DNA of 27,586 bases from CAVQBP01 sp964448105 (GTDB lineage: Bacteria; Bacteroidota; Ignavibacteria; Ignavibacteriales; Ignavibacteriaceae), in NCBI GenBank assembly GCA_964448105.1, contig CAYUVK010000065.1:1-27586 (forward strand), in the 5' to 3' direction. The first letter of the stretch is position 1; the number at the start of each line of letters is the position of its first letter. Below the pieces are notes generated by a model that worked only from the letters and a program-made list of their open reading frames with translations, ran no database searches and was not told the origin of the DNA. Shown piece by piece: positions 15,057 to 23,616 of this stretch. The position numbers and the translations under genes were made by a program.

Positions 15057-15824
15057 ATGGAAAGTGAATTAAAATTAGAAGAACTTGAAGTTGTTTACAA
15101 AAAGCCTTCAACTTTAACAGATACCGTATTCCATTATTGTCCGGGATGCGGCCATAGTGTCGTCCATAGAATTTTAATGGAAGTTGTTGAAGAGATGGGA
15201 ATTCAGGAAAAAACTGTCGGTGTTGCTCCTGTAGGTTGTTCGGTATTTGCTTACAATTATATGGATATTGATATGCAGGAAGCTGCACACGGTAGAGCAA
15301 GTGCAGTTGCTACAGGAATTAAAAGAATACTGCCTGACAGATATGTATTCTCATATCAAGGTGATGGAGATCTTGCTGCTATTGGTACAGCGGAGACAAT
15401 TCATACTGTAAATCGTGGCGAAAATGTATTAATCATTTTTATAAATAATGCAATATATGGAATGACAGGCGGGCAGATGGCTCCAACTACTTTGTTAGGG
15501 CAGGTAACATCAACTTCACCTTACGGTAGAGATGCATCTGCAATTGGTTATCCTTTAAAAATTACTGATTTAATCGCTAATCTACCCGGTGCTTATTATG
15601 TCACCAGGCAGGCAGTTCATAATGCTAATTCGGTAAGAAAATTGAAAAAAGCTGTAAGAAAAGGATTCGAAAATCAAGATCTGAAAAAAGGGACATCATT
15701 TATAGAAGTTGTATCCAATTGTCCGTCGGGATGGAAAATGACACCCCTTGAGGCTAATAAATGGCTCGAAGAAAATATGTTTCCGCTTTATCCGCTAGGT
15801 GATATAAAAGTCCCTAAAAATTAA
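15057..15824 (+). CDS. 2-oxoacid:ferredoxin oxidoreductase, beta (TPP-binding) subunit
   Basis: A 255-aa subunit that holds the diphosphate end of thiamine pyrophosphate. CPGCGH lies at residues 28-33. The TPP/Mg motif is GDGDLAAIG (102-110) followed after about 25 residues by NNAIYGMTGGQ (130-140). Family members in this clade have a short beta chain with no separate Fe-S domain, consistent with the stand-alone delta ferredoxin gene here. A good AAGGTGA site precedes the ATG, 30 bp after the alpha gene and 15 bp before the gamma gene. Confidence 0.92.
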   Translation: MESELKLEELEVVYKKPSTLTDTVFHYCPGCGHSVVHRILMEVVEEMGIQEKTVGVAPVGCSVFAYNYMDIDMQEAAHGRASAVATGIKRILPDRYVFSYQGDGDLAAIGTAETIHTVNRGENVLIIFINNAIYGMTGGQMAPTTLLGQVTSTSPYGRDASAIGYPLKITDLIANLPGAYYVTRQAVHNANSVRKLKKAVRKGFENQDLKKGTSFIEVVSNCPSGWKMTPLEANKWLEENMFPLYPLGDIKVPKN

Positions 15825-15839
15825 TAATAGGTATCAATA

Positions 15840-16397
15840 ATGGAACATGAAATAATTTTTGCAGGATTCGGAGGACAGGGCGTTCTTTCTATGGGGCAGA
15901 TAATTGCTTATGCTGCAATGATCGAAAATAAAGAAGTAAGCTGGATGCCTTCTTACGGACCAGAAATGAGAGGCGGAACTGCAAACTGTATTACTATTGT
16001 TTCATCACATAGAATAAGTTCTCCGATAATTTCAAAGTTTGATTCTGCAATAATTCTTAATCAACCATCTTTAGAAAAGTTTGAAGAGAGCGTTAAAGCC
16101 GGTGGATTATTAATGTATGAAGAATCAACAATTATCAATCCGCCCAAGCGTTCCGATATTGATGTAGTTGGTATTCATTCAAATGAGGAAGCACAAAAAT
16201 TAGGGAAGAAACAAGTTGCGAATATGATAATGGTCGGTGCATTTTTAGAAAAACGGCCAATTGTTAAAATAGAAAATATAATTCAGGCATTAAAAAAAGT
16301 TCTCCCGGAAAGACATCATCATTTAATTCCTTTAAATGAACAGGCTTTAGAAATAGGGAAAAAATTAATTTCAGAATCAATACAAGTTAGCCATTAG
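15840..16397 (+). CDS. 2-oxoacid:ferredoxin oxidoreductase, gamma subunit
   Basis: A 185-aa gamma subunit. The N-terminal GFGGQGVLSMGQ (residues 9-20) and SYGPEMRGGTANC (about 40-52) are characteristic of this subunit and complete the delta-alpha-beta-gamma complex, which oxidises a 2-oxoacid plus CoA to acyl-CoA, CO2 and reduced ferredoxin. In the reverse direction the same complex class can fix CO2 onto acyl-CoA. The gene begins 15 bp after the beta gene. The reduced ferredoxin could feed the electron-transfer genes on the other strand, but that link is speculative. Confidence 0.92.
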   Translation: MEHEIIFAGFGGQGVLSMGQIIAYAAMIENKEVSWMPSYGPEMRGGTANCITIVSSHRISSPIISKFDSAIILNQPSLEKFEESVKAGGLLMYEESTIINPPKRSDIDVVGIHSNEEAQKLGKKQVANMIMVGAFLEKRPIVKIENIIQALKKVLPERHHHLIPLNEQALEIGKKLISESIQVSH

Positions 16398-16446
16398 ATT
16401 TACAAGTATAAAAAATAATTAAAATAACCTTGTAGTTGAGGTAAAT

Positions 16447-16719
16447 ATGAACGAAGACGAAATAAAGTGTATGCATACCTGCCGGAATACATGTGCAATG
16501 TTAAGCGACGCATTAAGAAAAGAAGCAGCAATGGTACGTTTTTACGAAAGCGTTGTATCTGAATGCAACTTACCTGAAATATCTTCTTTTATTACCGATT
16601 TGATCGAAGAGAAGAGAAAAGCAATCTTGCTTATCATTCATAAGCTGAATGAATTGCATGCTCATTCACAGGCTTTGGATGGAATAGAATCTAGTTTTGA
16701 CAGCTCCTCTCTTTGGTAG
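16447..16719 (+). CDS. Small Cys-containing helical protein downstream of the oxidoreductase
   Basis: A 90-aa protein I do not recognise. The N-terminus has three cysteines in C8-x3-C-x3-C spacing (KCMHTCRNTC), with a fourth at residue 40. The rest is predicted as two long amphipathic helices (about 20-38 and 44-72), reminiscent of half a four-helix bundle such as a ferritin-like fold, but without a clear ExxH metal motif. GAGGT lies well placed before the ATG. The gene follows the gamma subunit by 49 bp on the same strand and probably belongs to that operon. It could be an accessory or regulatory factor of the complex; this is context inference only. Confidence 0.7.
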   Translation: MNEDEIKCMHTCRNTCAMLSDALRKEAAMVRFYESVVSECNLPEISSFITDLIEEKRKAILLIIHKLNELHAHSQALDGIESSFDSSSLW

Positions 16720-16796
16720 AAAATTTCTTGATTGATGGGGAGTCATATTTTATAAAATTCATTTAAGCTTAAAGTTAATTTTTTAGGAACAACCGA

Positions 16797-17822
16797 TTAG
16801 TAAAAGTTCTCTAGGTGATATCCGTTTTCACTAAGATAGCTTTTATTTTTCCTTATAAAATCTTTTATAACCTCAATTGAAATTACTCTTGTTATGCCAT
16901 ATTTATACTGTTTCAACTGGTCAACAAATTCATCTCCATTATAAGGAATTAATTCATTGTAGTCCTTTAATGATTTAGGAGGAGTTAGTATTGATACAGT
17001 TTCTTCAGGCATCCATTGAATTATTCCTACTAGTTCGAAATTTGGTACTCCATCCCTAATTGCTAAAACAATTCCACCGCTAAATCCCCTGTTTACAACC
17101 CCGTCTATAAGGAAATCCCCTTTTTTATCAATAGACGGATTGCTTACAATTCCTTTGGAAATCATCTTATAATTTAAGGGGAAACCAAAAAAATATACAA
17201 AGCTGCCCCATTCCAATTCTTTTGCAGAACCTATATTATAATTAAATACATTTAATGTAATTGAAAAAGAAGGATCGAACCTTTTTCCTAGTAAAGCAAC
17301 ATCTATATCATTATCAATTAATAAAATATTTACTTCACTTCCGTTTGGAAAACCGGCAATATAATTTTTCTGACCCTGTTTAATAGAAATGCTTTGGACT
17401 TCATCAGTATACTGTCCATTTTTATCTGAAAAGTATGTAATAATTGTATCAGGAAAATTAACAACATGCGCAGCAGTTAACAAGGCAACACGTCCGTTTT
17501 CTTTTGATAATATAGTTGCAGTACCAGAGCTTGTCCTTTCATAAAAAATATTTTGCTTTAAATTTTTCCATATTACATCTGTTGTTAAATCGGATTTTTT
17601 AATTTTACTATTCTCTTTCAATTGAAAAGAATTATAAAAGGCGATACAATTTATTCGCTGAATGGTATTGCTTATTTCTTCCAGTTGTTTTGAAGCATTT
17701 ATATATGGAAATTCGGTATCATATTTTCCATCATTTAAGGTAGGGAAAACATTTTTGTAAGATGTAGAACAGGAAAAGTAAACCAGTGAGAGAAACAAAA
17801 TTAGGAATTTATGAATTTTCAT
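16797..17822 (-). CDS. Lipoprotein trypsin-like serine protease
   Basis: A 341-aa protein with a lipoprotein signal (VYFSC, lipidated Cys18). The chymotrypsin-fold catalytic triad is visible: H119 in TAAH, D174 in DNDIDVALL and S248 in NRGFSGG, in the correct order and spacing. This resembles HtrA-type or S1 proteases. There is no obvious PDZ domain; the last 60 residues contain helices instead. The first 90 residues are a charged spacer. The ATG is preceded by AGGGGA. It should be anchored in the periplasm or at the outer membrane, cleaving or binding unfolded proteins. Upstream on the same strand is the amidase, with a 233-bp gap, so it probably has its own promoter. Confidence 0.8.
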   Translation of the reverse strand: MKIHKFLILFLSLVYFSCSTSYKNVFPTLNDGKYDTEFPYINASKQLEEISNTIQRINCIAFYNSFQLKENSKIKKSDLTTDVIWKNLKQNIFYERTSSGTATILSKENGRVALLTAAHVVNFPDTIITYFSDKNGQYTDEVQSISIKQGQKNYIAGFPNGSEVNILLIDNDIDVALLGKRFDPSFSITLNVFNYNIGSAKELEWGSFVYFFGFPLNYKMISKGIVSNPSIDKKGDFLIDGVVNRGFSGGIVLAIRDGVPNFELVGIIQWMPEETVSILTPPKSLKDYNELIPYNGDEFVDQLKQYKYGITRVISIEVIKDFIRKNKSYLSENGYHLENFY

Positions 17823-18055
17823 TTATATCCCCTGAGATAATAGGTTATATTAATTAAAATCATTAATTCACATTAAAGAAAAATTTTATAACACCTTCAA
17901 ATTTCGAAATGGTTAAAATCTCGATTCATTAAAATAAAAAGTTTATTAAGATAAGGCTATACATTTTTTTTATTTTTTCAAATGACATTTTCATATTGCA
18001 CAAGCATAATTGCATGTATACATTATTGCATGATTAAATGCTTAATTATCATATT

Positions 18056-21049
18056 CTATAGCAACTGGAAATATAAAAGAACCGCCTTCATTATATTATT
18101 TCTATTTTCATTACCAAGGATAGTTTCAAAAGGAAAACCGAAAACAATAACTCCATAATTTTTTTTAAATGCGATACCTGCACCAAATTCATTTTCCGAA
18201 TATCGTAATACGGTCTGGCTTTCATCAGTATTTAAAATCGCATCAGGAGCTTCAACTGCATAAATTGAATCGTTTAATTCAACATTAAAAATGAAATTAG
18301 TCTCCGGTAAAAAATTTAAATCCGCAGAATGCACCTTACCGGTTTTACAAGCATGATCCGCATCCCAGCTAAATTTCAAAAAGTCTCTAGCAAATTTCAC
18401 ATTATTAGAATCCTTACAATAATAAAGATCACTTGCAACATAGGCACCAGATATAAATAGGTTCCCACCTGAAGAACAATATTGTTTAATTCTCCGGATT
18501 AATTTTTTAGGAAATGTTTGGAAAGGAATCCCATTAATAGAATCAAAATAAGATCTTTCCCAATGAGTAGATTTTTCCTCACCGAGAATTAGATCAACAA
18601 ATTTATATTTTTTAAGATTTACAAGAGAATCCATAACAGCATCTTTGCTAGAAGAGACAAATGAAAATCCGTTTGCCATTAAAGATTTTCCATGAATAAA
18701 AGGGAAATCAAAACTGTTCCCGGCAATAATTGTAGTTTCATAATCCGCATTACTTGCACCATGCCCCGGCGCATCGTTTGAGATAAATTGTGAAGCAGTA
18801 TCAAAATTATATTGAGTACCTGTATAGCTTACATCATTTTTATAGGGAACACCTGCATCGGTAAAGTTTAAGAATCCGGAAAAATCACCTGAGTTGACAG
18901 AAGCAGGGGGAGCAATTCTATCAAAACCATTTACAATCAAAACCGGCGGCTTATTGTTTTGCAACTTGCAAACTGAAAGAATTTCAGACGGAAAACTTTC
19001 TCCGCCTTCATTTACTGCAGCAACTTTAAAGCTGTAAATTTTGCCGGGCTCTATTTTAATTTTTATTTTGGAATTCTCTACCAATTGTCCGTTATCAAAA
19101 CCGTTGTTGTCGATTCGTGTATAAACAATATAGCTTTTAGGTACGGCTGTAGGTTCATATTTATCAAGAGCAGGCTCCCATTTTAGTGTTACAGTATCAT
19201 TACTCAAACTTGAAGTAAAGTGAGTAACGGGTAATGGCTGAACAATATAATTAAAATTATATTGAACCGAAAGAAACTTTAAAATCCCTTTATAAATTGA
19301 TCTTGAAACATCAAATTGAAACCGGGGATCAAGAGCAAATTTCATATCGAGAAAATTTTGATGCGATAAAAGCTCTAGCAAAACCGAAGGAACATTTGGA
19401 CGGGCAGCTTCGCTATACTTTGAATTAAAAAGAATTCTTCTGTTCCAGGTAGTATCATATTTCAATCTAATATCATGTACAATCTGTGTTTGAATTATAT
19501 CCGAAAGATCCCTATTGACGAGTCTTGATACTCCATCGGGAAAAACTTTTGAAGTGCCGAAATCTTCGATACTGTAAATTGCCATAGTTCCGTAAGTAGT
19601 ATCATTATTCGTAATTCCCGCATTAGTGTGAAAAGCTAAAGAAAGATCTACCGGGATGCCAAGTCCTTTTACATTTCTATTTTTGTTGGGTCCAAAAGGG
19701 ATTCCATAAAGATAATTTCCATATTCACCTCGGCTCTGGTAATCATCATTATAATCATTTAGATCATCATTTAAATCATAAACAGAAGTATCCGGCATAC
19801 CGGCATATTGAAGCCAATACCTGGCACCTTCTGTAAATTTAGGTCTCCCGCTTGTACTTCCTTCCCTTGAAATTATTCCCATGCCGCCGCCAAATCTAAC
19901 TGCATCAGCAGAAACTATTTTATTTTTAAGATCATTGCTTTTATTTGTTAACTCAACCTTCCCAGTTTGCGGATGATATCCTTTAAAAAATTTAAACTCC
20001 CCTAAATATTCCCAGGTCTTTCCGCCTATTTGCTGATTAATTAAAAATTCAGTTTCTCCCCCGGCATGATAGACAGTATAATGCGCATCGGTAATGTTAT
20101 TAATTGAAGACGCATAAGAAATATATATAGAATAATATCCTGTTTGCGGAATACTAGGAATCCAGCTGACTTCCGCAGAATTGACAGAATCAGGTCTGAC
20201 TATTCTGTATGTTCCCTGTTCAAAAGGATTTAACCCGCTTGGGTACGGTGGATTACCATAACCGAAAGCTTTGCCAAAACCCTTTTTCCAAAGATGATTC
20301 TTATCATAATTTTTTTCAATATATGAACCGGGAATGAAGCTGTCGTTATCAATTACTACTTCATTTTTTTGAACATCCCTTTCTCTAGGCATAAAAACAT
20401 TTGCACCGGCATTTTCCAGCATTGGAATTAAATATATGTGAGCAAAAGAAAACGGGAGCAAATCTTCAACTGTCTGAAATAACCTGGCACGCTGCCATTT
20501 CCATCGCTGCTCTTTGTTTTCATAATACCAGCCGTGACTTGCCCACAGAACTATATTTTTATTCAATAATCCCTTAACCGGAAAATATTTTTTGCTGATA
20601 TTTCTTAGTACTTCTACAGGAAGATTTTTTTTATGAGGAATTCTGCTGTAATCATATTTTGTAGAATCAGACCGGTAAAAATTGGGAATCAGATCTTTAA
20701 TATCATAACCAATTGTCTCTATATGAAAAGTGTAATCTTTATATTTTTCACCAAAGTAAGATTTAAACAATGAATAAATATTCTTAACATTTTCTTCTCT
20801 AAAAGGATAATAAGAAAATTCTTTACTCAATTTTATAGTTACAGTCCTGTTTATATCATCAAAAATAACCGTATCTAATTTTGTTGATGACGGAATAATA
20901 AACGGAAGGCTGACTGCTTTTAAATCTTTCTTTAGCGATTCAACTTTTCTTTCTGCAGGATTTTCTTTTATCACTTCTTTTGAAGTACACCCTGCAAAAT
21001 AATAGACGGCACATAAAAAGAATGGATACAATAAGAATTTAATTTTCAT
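18056..21049 (-). CDS. Lipoprotein N-acetylmuramoyl-L-alanine amidase-like protein with golvesin-type domain
   Basis: A 997-aa surface or periplasmic lipoprotein (YYFAGC, lipidated Cys21). The Amidase_3 zinc-peptidase motifs are split across the chain: ASHG with H172, FHTNAG with H474 and SVLLELLSHQN with E559. Between the first and second, residues about 265-390 form a golvesin C-terminal-like domain (GYYSIYISYASS, ending SADAVRFGGG). A fibronectin type III-like domain follows at about 605-695 (TLKWEPALD, YSFKVAAVNEGGES). A C-terminal alpha/beta region from 700 to 997 is of unknown role (VLIVNGFDR, GGNLFISGAYV). Similar proteins in Bacteroidota are often mislabelled xanthan lyase. It is likely involved in peptidoglycan or glycan turnover. 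Transcribed alone. Confidence 0.8.
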   Translation of the reverse strand: MKIKFLLYPFFLCAVYYFAGCTSKEVIKENPAERKVESLKKDLKAVSLPFIIPSSTKLDTVIFDDINRTVTIKLSKEFSYYPFREENVKNIYSLFKSYFGEKYKDYTFHIETIGYDIKDLIPNFYRSDSTKYDYSRIPHKKNLPVEVLRNISKKYFPVKGLLNKNIVLWASHGWYYENKEQRWKWQRARLFQTVEDLLPFSFAHIYLIPMLENAGANVFMPRERDVQKNEVVIDNDSFIPGSYIEKNYDKNHLWKKGFGKAFGYGNPPYPSGLNPFEQGTYRIVRPDSVNSAEVSWIPSIPQTGYYSIYISYASSINNITDAHYTVYHAGGETEFLINQQIGGKTWEYLGEFKFFKGYHPQTGKVELTNKSNDLKNKIVSADAVRFGGGMGIISREGSTSGRPKFTEGARYWLQYAGMPDTSVYDLNDDLNDYNDDYQSRGEYGNYLYGIPFGPNKNRNVKGLGIPVDLSLAFHTNAGITNNDTTYGTMAIYSIEDFGTSKVFPDGVSRLVNRDLSDIIQTQIVHDIRLKYDTTWNRRILFNSKYSEAARPNVPSVLLELLSHQNFLDMKFALDPRFQFDVSRSIYKGILKFLSVQYNFNYIVQPLPVTHFTSSLSNDTVTLKWEPALDKYEPTAVPKSYIVYTRIDNNGFDNGQLVENSKIKIKIEPGKIYSFKVAAVNEGGESFPSEILSVCKLQNNKPPVLIVNGFDRIAPPASVNSGDFSGFLNFTDAGVPYKNDVSYTGTQYNFDTASQFISNDAPGHGASNADYETTIIAGNSFDFPFIHGKSLMANGFSFVSSSKDAVMDSLVNLKKYKFVDLILGEEKSTHWERSYFDSINGIPFQTFPKKLIRRIKQYCSSGGNLFISGAYVASDLYYCKDSNNVKFARDFLKFSWDADHACKTGKVHSADLNFLPETNFIFNVELNDSIYAVEAPDAILNTDESQTVLRYSENEFGAGIAFKKNYGVIVFGFPFETILGNENRNNIMKAVLLYFQLL

Positions 21050-21359
21050 TATTTACGAGAATTAATTTCTGGAATAATTAAAAGATAAGCAAAAGTGATG
21101 ATATCTTTCAATAAAGCATATAAAGAGTTTTGACAATTAATTTTATTTCACAAATTTTTTACATAATATTATTTTAAAAAAAGTTTATTTAATATTATTA
21201 AAAAATAATTTGATTTTTTGATATTAAATTTTTAATCTTGAGAAGTAATAGTCGCAAGGAAAATATATTAATTATTCTGTTTGCTGTTTGGATAAATAAT
21301 CTTACATTGAAATAGTAATAGACAAAATTAAATAACCTTAAATATTTCCGGGAGAAGTA
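21050..21359. other. Divergent intergenic region upstream of rpoD
   Basis: This 310-bp, very AT-rich gap lies between the amidase (minus) and rpoD (plus). It should contain the promoters of both. A TTGACA hexamer at 21130-21135 points toward rpoD but has only a poor AATTTT at the right spacing, so I do not call a promoter. GGAGAAG (21351-21357) is a good ribosome-binding site for the GTG start of rpoD. No small gene is seen. Confidence 0.55.
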
Positions 21360-22220
21360 GTGAAAATAACAAAACAATTTACTAACAGGGAAAGTAAATC
21401 TCTTGATCAGTATTTACAGGAAATTGGGAAAGTCGATTTGTTAACCCCGGAACAGGAAATTGAATTGGCAATCAGGATTAAAAAAGGAGATCATCGAGCA
21501 CTTGAAGTTCTTACCAAAGCAAATTTAAGGTTTGTAGTAAGTGTTGCTAAACAATTTCAAAACCAGGGACTTTCTTTAGGCGATTTAATAAATGAAGGTA
21601 ACCTCGGATTAATTAAAGCCGCTAAAAGATTTGATGAAACGCGCGGGTTTAAATTTATTTCCTATGCCGTATGGTGGATCCGCCAGTCAATTATGCAGGC
21701 AATCGCAGAACAATCTAGAATTGTAAGACTCCCTTTAAATAGAGTAGGTGCATTAAATAAAGTTAGAAAAGCTTACAGTCAGCTTGAACAGGAATATGAT
21801 AGGATTCCCAACCTTTCGGAACTAGCAAAAGAACTCGATATGGAAACGGATGAAATAGCATATACATTACAAATGGCCGGGCGTCATGTTTCTATGGACG
21901 CACCTTTTTTACAGGGGGAAGATAAAAAAAATAGCCTGCTGGATGTTATTGCTAATACCAAGCAGCCCGATCCTGATACTACACTGATGAATGAATCTTT
22001 AAAAAATGAAATTGAAAGTGTCCTTTCTACCTTAAGTGAAAGAGAAGCAAAAGTTATTAAATTATATTTTGGTATTAATTCCGAGAATTCCGCTACCCTT
22101 GAGGAAATAGGTGAAATGTTTAATCTTACAAGGGAAAGGGTTAGACAAATAAAAGAAAAAGCCCTGAGAAGACTTAGACATTCTTCAAGAAGTCAAAATT
22201 TAAAGGTTTATTTGGGATAA
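21360..22220 (+). CDS. rpoD: Primary RNA polymerase sigma factor (sigma70 family, RpoD/SigA)
   Basis: A 286-aa group-1-like sigma factor. Region 1.2 is at the N-terminus (SLDQYLQEIGKVDLLT), region 2 contains NLRFVVSVAKQ and SYAVWWIRQSI (DNA melting and -10 reading), region 3 is around 145-200, and region 4 ends in the helix-turn-helix LTRERVRQIKEKALRRLR (about 253-270). It lacks the acidic region 1.1 of the E. coli protein, as in Bacteroidota and Chlorobi primary sigma factors, which supports the taxonomic guess. The start is GTG with GGAGAAG just upstream. No neighbour shares its operon: YceI lies 166 bp downstream. Confidence 0.93.
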   Translation: MKITKQFTNRESKSLDQYLQEIGKVDLLTPEQEIELAIRIKKGDHRALEVLTKANLRFVVSVAKQFQNQGLSLGDLINEGNLGLIKAAKRFDETRGFKFISYAVWWIRQSIMQAIAEQSRIVRLPLNRVGALNKVRKAYSQLEQEYDRIPNLSELAKELDMETDEIAYTLQMAGRHVSMDAPFLQGEDKKNSLLDVIANTKQPDPDTTLMNESLKNEIESVLSTLSEREAKVIKLYFGINSENSATLEEIGEMFNLTRERVRQIKEKALRRLRHSSRSQNLKVYLG

Positions 22221-22297
22221 TTTCCCTTTAATAATACTTCATTTAACCCCTTTTTTTAACAAAATTGAATGTTTCGATAAGATTTACATATTTCAAG

Positions 22298-22315
22298 TTA
22301 ATGTTATCACATTAA
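22298..22315. promoter_or_regulatory. Perfect palindrome upstream of the YceI gene, possible operator
   Basis: The sequence TTAATGTTATCACATTAA has perfect 7-base arms around four bases and lies 72 bases before the YceI start. MarR-family dimers bind palindromes of about this size, and a MarR gene lies 1.7 kb downstream in the same cluster. That link is inference; no matching second copy is found before the MarR gene. Confidence 0.35.
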
Positions 22316-22386
22316 ATGTTGTTACTTATAGTGTTTTAACTTATATTTATATTGTAGAATTAAGAAAACAATCAAAGGAGTTTACA

Positions 22387-22962
22387 ATGGATAGAAACAA
22401 TGGTGTTGCAGAAGAAGTAATAAAATTGCAATCATGGAACATTGATGGGGTTCATTCAAAAATTCGTTTTTCAGCTCGTCATATGGTTATTTCGGAAGTT
22501 GAAGGACAATTCAACAAGTTCGATTTCAGCTTTTCAATCGAAGGGGATGATTTGACAACCAGCCAAATCGAATTGACTATAGATGCAAATAGTGTAGATA
22601 CAAGAAATAATGACAGAGATAATCATCTTCGCTCGTCAGATTTTTTTGATGTAAAAAAATACCCGGAAATTAAATTTAAAAGTAGTTCGGTAAAAAAAGT
22701 TAATGATGAAAAATATAAATTGACAGGTGACCTAACAATTAAAGATATAACAAAGCCTGTAGAACTGGATGTTACTTATGGCGGACAAATAAAAGATCCC
22801 TGGGGGAATACAAGAGCCGGGTTTAATGTTAAAGGTTCTTTAAACCGTTTTGATTACGGTTTAAAATGGAACAACCTGATTGAAACCGGCGGTGCAGTTG
22901 TAGGAAAAACAATAAATATAAGCTGTGACATTGAAGTAGTTAAACAGGAAGAAGAAGAATAA
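22387..22962 (+). CDS. YceI-family protein
   Basis: A 191-aa member of the YceI family, a lipocalin-like beta barrel that binds isoprenoid-type lipids in characterised members. Matching stretches are WNIDGVHSKIRFSARHMVISEVEGQF (residues 17-42), DANSVDTRNNDRDNHLRSSDFFDVKKYPEIKFKS (66-99), LTGDLTIKDITKPV (about 112-125) and GFNVKGSLNRFDYGLKWN (about 145-162). Unlike many YceI proteins it has no signal peptide, so it should be cytoplasmic. AAAGGAG lies a few bases before the ATG. The next gene is a nitroreductase 54 bp downstream, and a MarR regulator follows, a grouping often seen around redox or stress functions. Confidence 0.9.
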   Translation: MDRNNGVAEEVIKLQSWNIDGVHSKIRFSARHMVISEVEGQFNKFDFSFSIEGDDLTTSQIELTIDANSVDTRNNDRDNHLRSSDFFDVKKYPEIKFKSSSVKKVNDEKYKLTGDLTIKDITKPVELDVTYGGQIKDPWGNTRAGFNVKGSLNRFDYGLKWNNLIETGGAVVGKTINISCDIEVVKQEEEE

Positions 22963-22974
22963 AATAAATACCCC

Positions 22975-23000
22975 GTAGCACAGACTTCAGTCTGTGCTAC
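22975..23000. repeat. 26-bp perfect palindrome, REP-like
   Basis: Twelve-base arms (left arm GTAGCACAGACT) are perfect reverse complements around a two-base centre. The element sits 12 bases after the YceI stop and 16 bases before the nitroreductase ATG, and is GC-richer than its surroundings. This form recalls REP/RAYT-type dispersed palindromes found in many bacterial genomes. As RNA it would form a strong hairpin and could end or attenuate transcription, although only TTTTT (23012-23016) follows, after a gap. Confidence 0.65.
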
Positions 23001-23016
23001 CAGACTAAAAGTTTTT

Positions 23017-23616
23017 ATGTTACATGAAATAATAAAAAACAGGTACAGCACCAGGGCATTTTCGGATAAAGTAATTGATGAGAATAAAATTATATCTTTA
23101 TTCGAAGCTGCTAGGTGGTCTCCGTCTTCACGGAATGAACAGCCTTGGAGATTTATTGCAGGTACAAAAGAAGATCAAAATACATTTAATAAAATAGCCG
23201 GTACTCTTAACCCGGCAAATAAAATTTGGGCTGTTAATGCTCCCTTATTAATTTTGACAGTTGTTAAACTAACTGTTAACTCTACAGATCAAATTAATAA
23301 ACATGCATTACATGATCTCGGATTAGCAATAGCAAACCTGACTTTCCAGGCATCTGCATTAGATCTATATGTTCACCAGATGGGCGGATTTAACCAGGAA
23401 CAAGCTAGAGAAATTTTTGAGATACCGGGTGATTACGAACCGGTTACAATTCTTGCTGTCGGGTATAAAGGAAATCCGGATTTACTTCCGGAAAATTTAA
23501 AAGCAAGAGAATTGGCAGAAAGAAAAAGAAAGAATTTATCCGAATTAGTTTTTTCTGATAAATTCGGTAATAAAAGCGGCTTAATTGAAAATAAACAAAT
23601 TGAATTGATTCAATAA
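23017..23616 (+). CDS. Nitroreductase-family flavoprotein
   Basis: A 199-aa FMN-dependent nitroreductase-like protein. The N-terminal RYSTRAFSDK (residues 9-18) and ARWSPSSRNEQPWRFI (about 32-47) form the usual FMN phosphate-binding and active-site region. GDYEPVTILAVGYKGNPDLLP (about 144-164) is the conserved C-terminal part. Enzymes of this fold reduce nitro compounds, quinones or enones with NAD(P)H and are normally dimers. No Shine-Dalgarno is seen before the ATG at 23017, because the region is occupied by the 26-bp palindrome; translation could be coupled or poorly initiated. It is probably co-transcribed with yceI. Confidence 0.88.
   Translation: MLHEIIKNRYSTRAFSDKVIDENKIISLFEAARWSPSSRNEQPWRFIAGTKEDQNTFNKIAGTLNPANKIWAVNAPLLILTVVKLTVNSTDQINKHALHDLGLAIANLTFQASALDLYVHQMGGFNQEQAREIFEIPGDYEPVTILAVGYKGNPDLLPENLKARELAERKRKNLSELVFSDKFGNKSGLIENKQIELIQ

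Noticed and set aside
17990..18050. Repeated TTGCATG-like words between amidase and protease genes
   Set aside because: Imperfect and short; neither an inverted nor a direct arrangement is consistent enough to call an operator.
21130..21165. TTGACA hexamer as a sigma70 promoter for rpoD
   Set aside because: The matching -10 at 17 bases is AATTTT and the better TACATAAT lies too far downstream; in such AT-rich DNA single hexamers are weak evidence.
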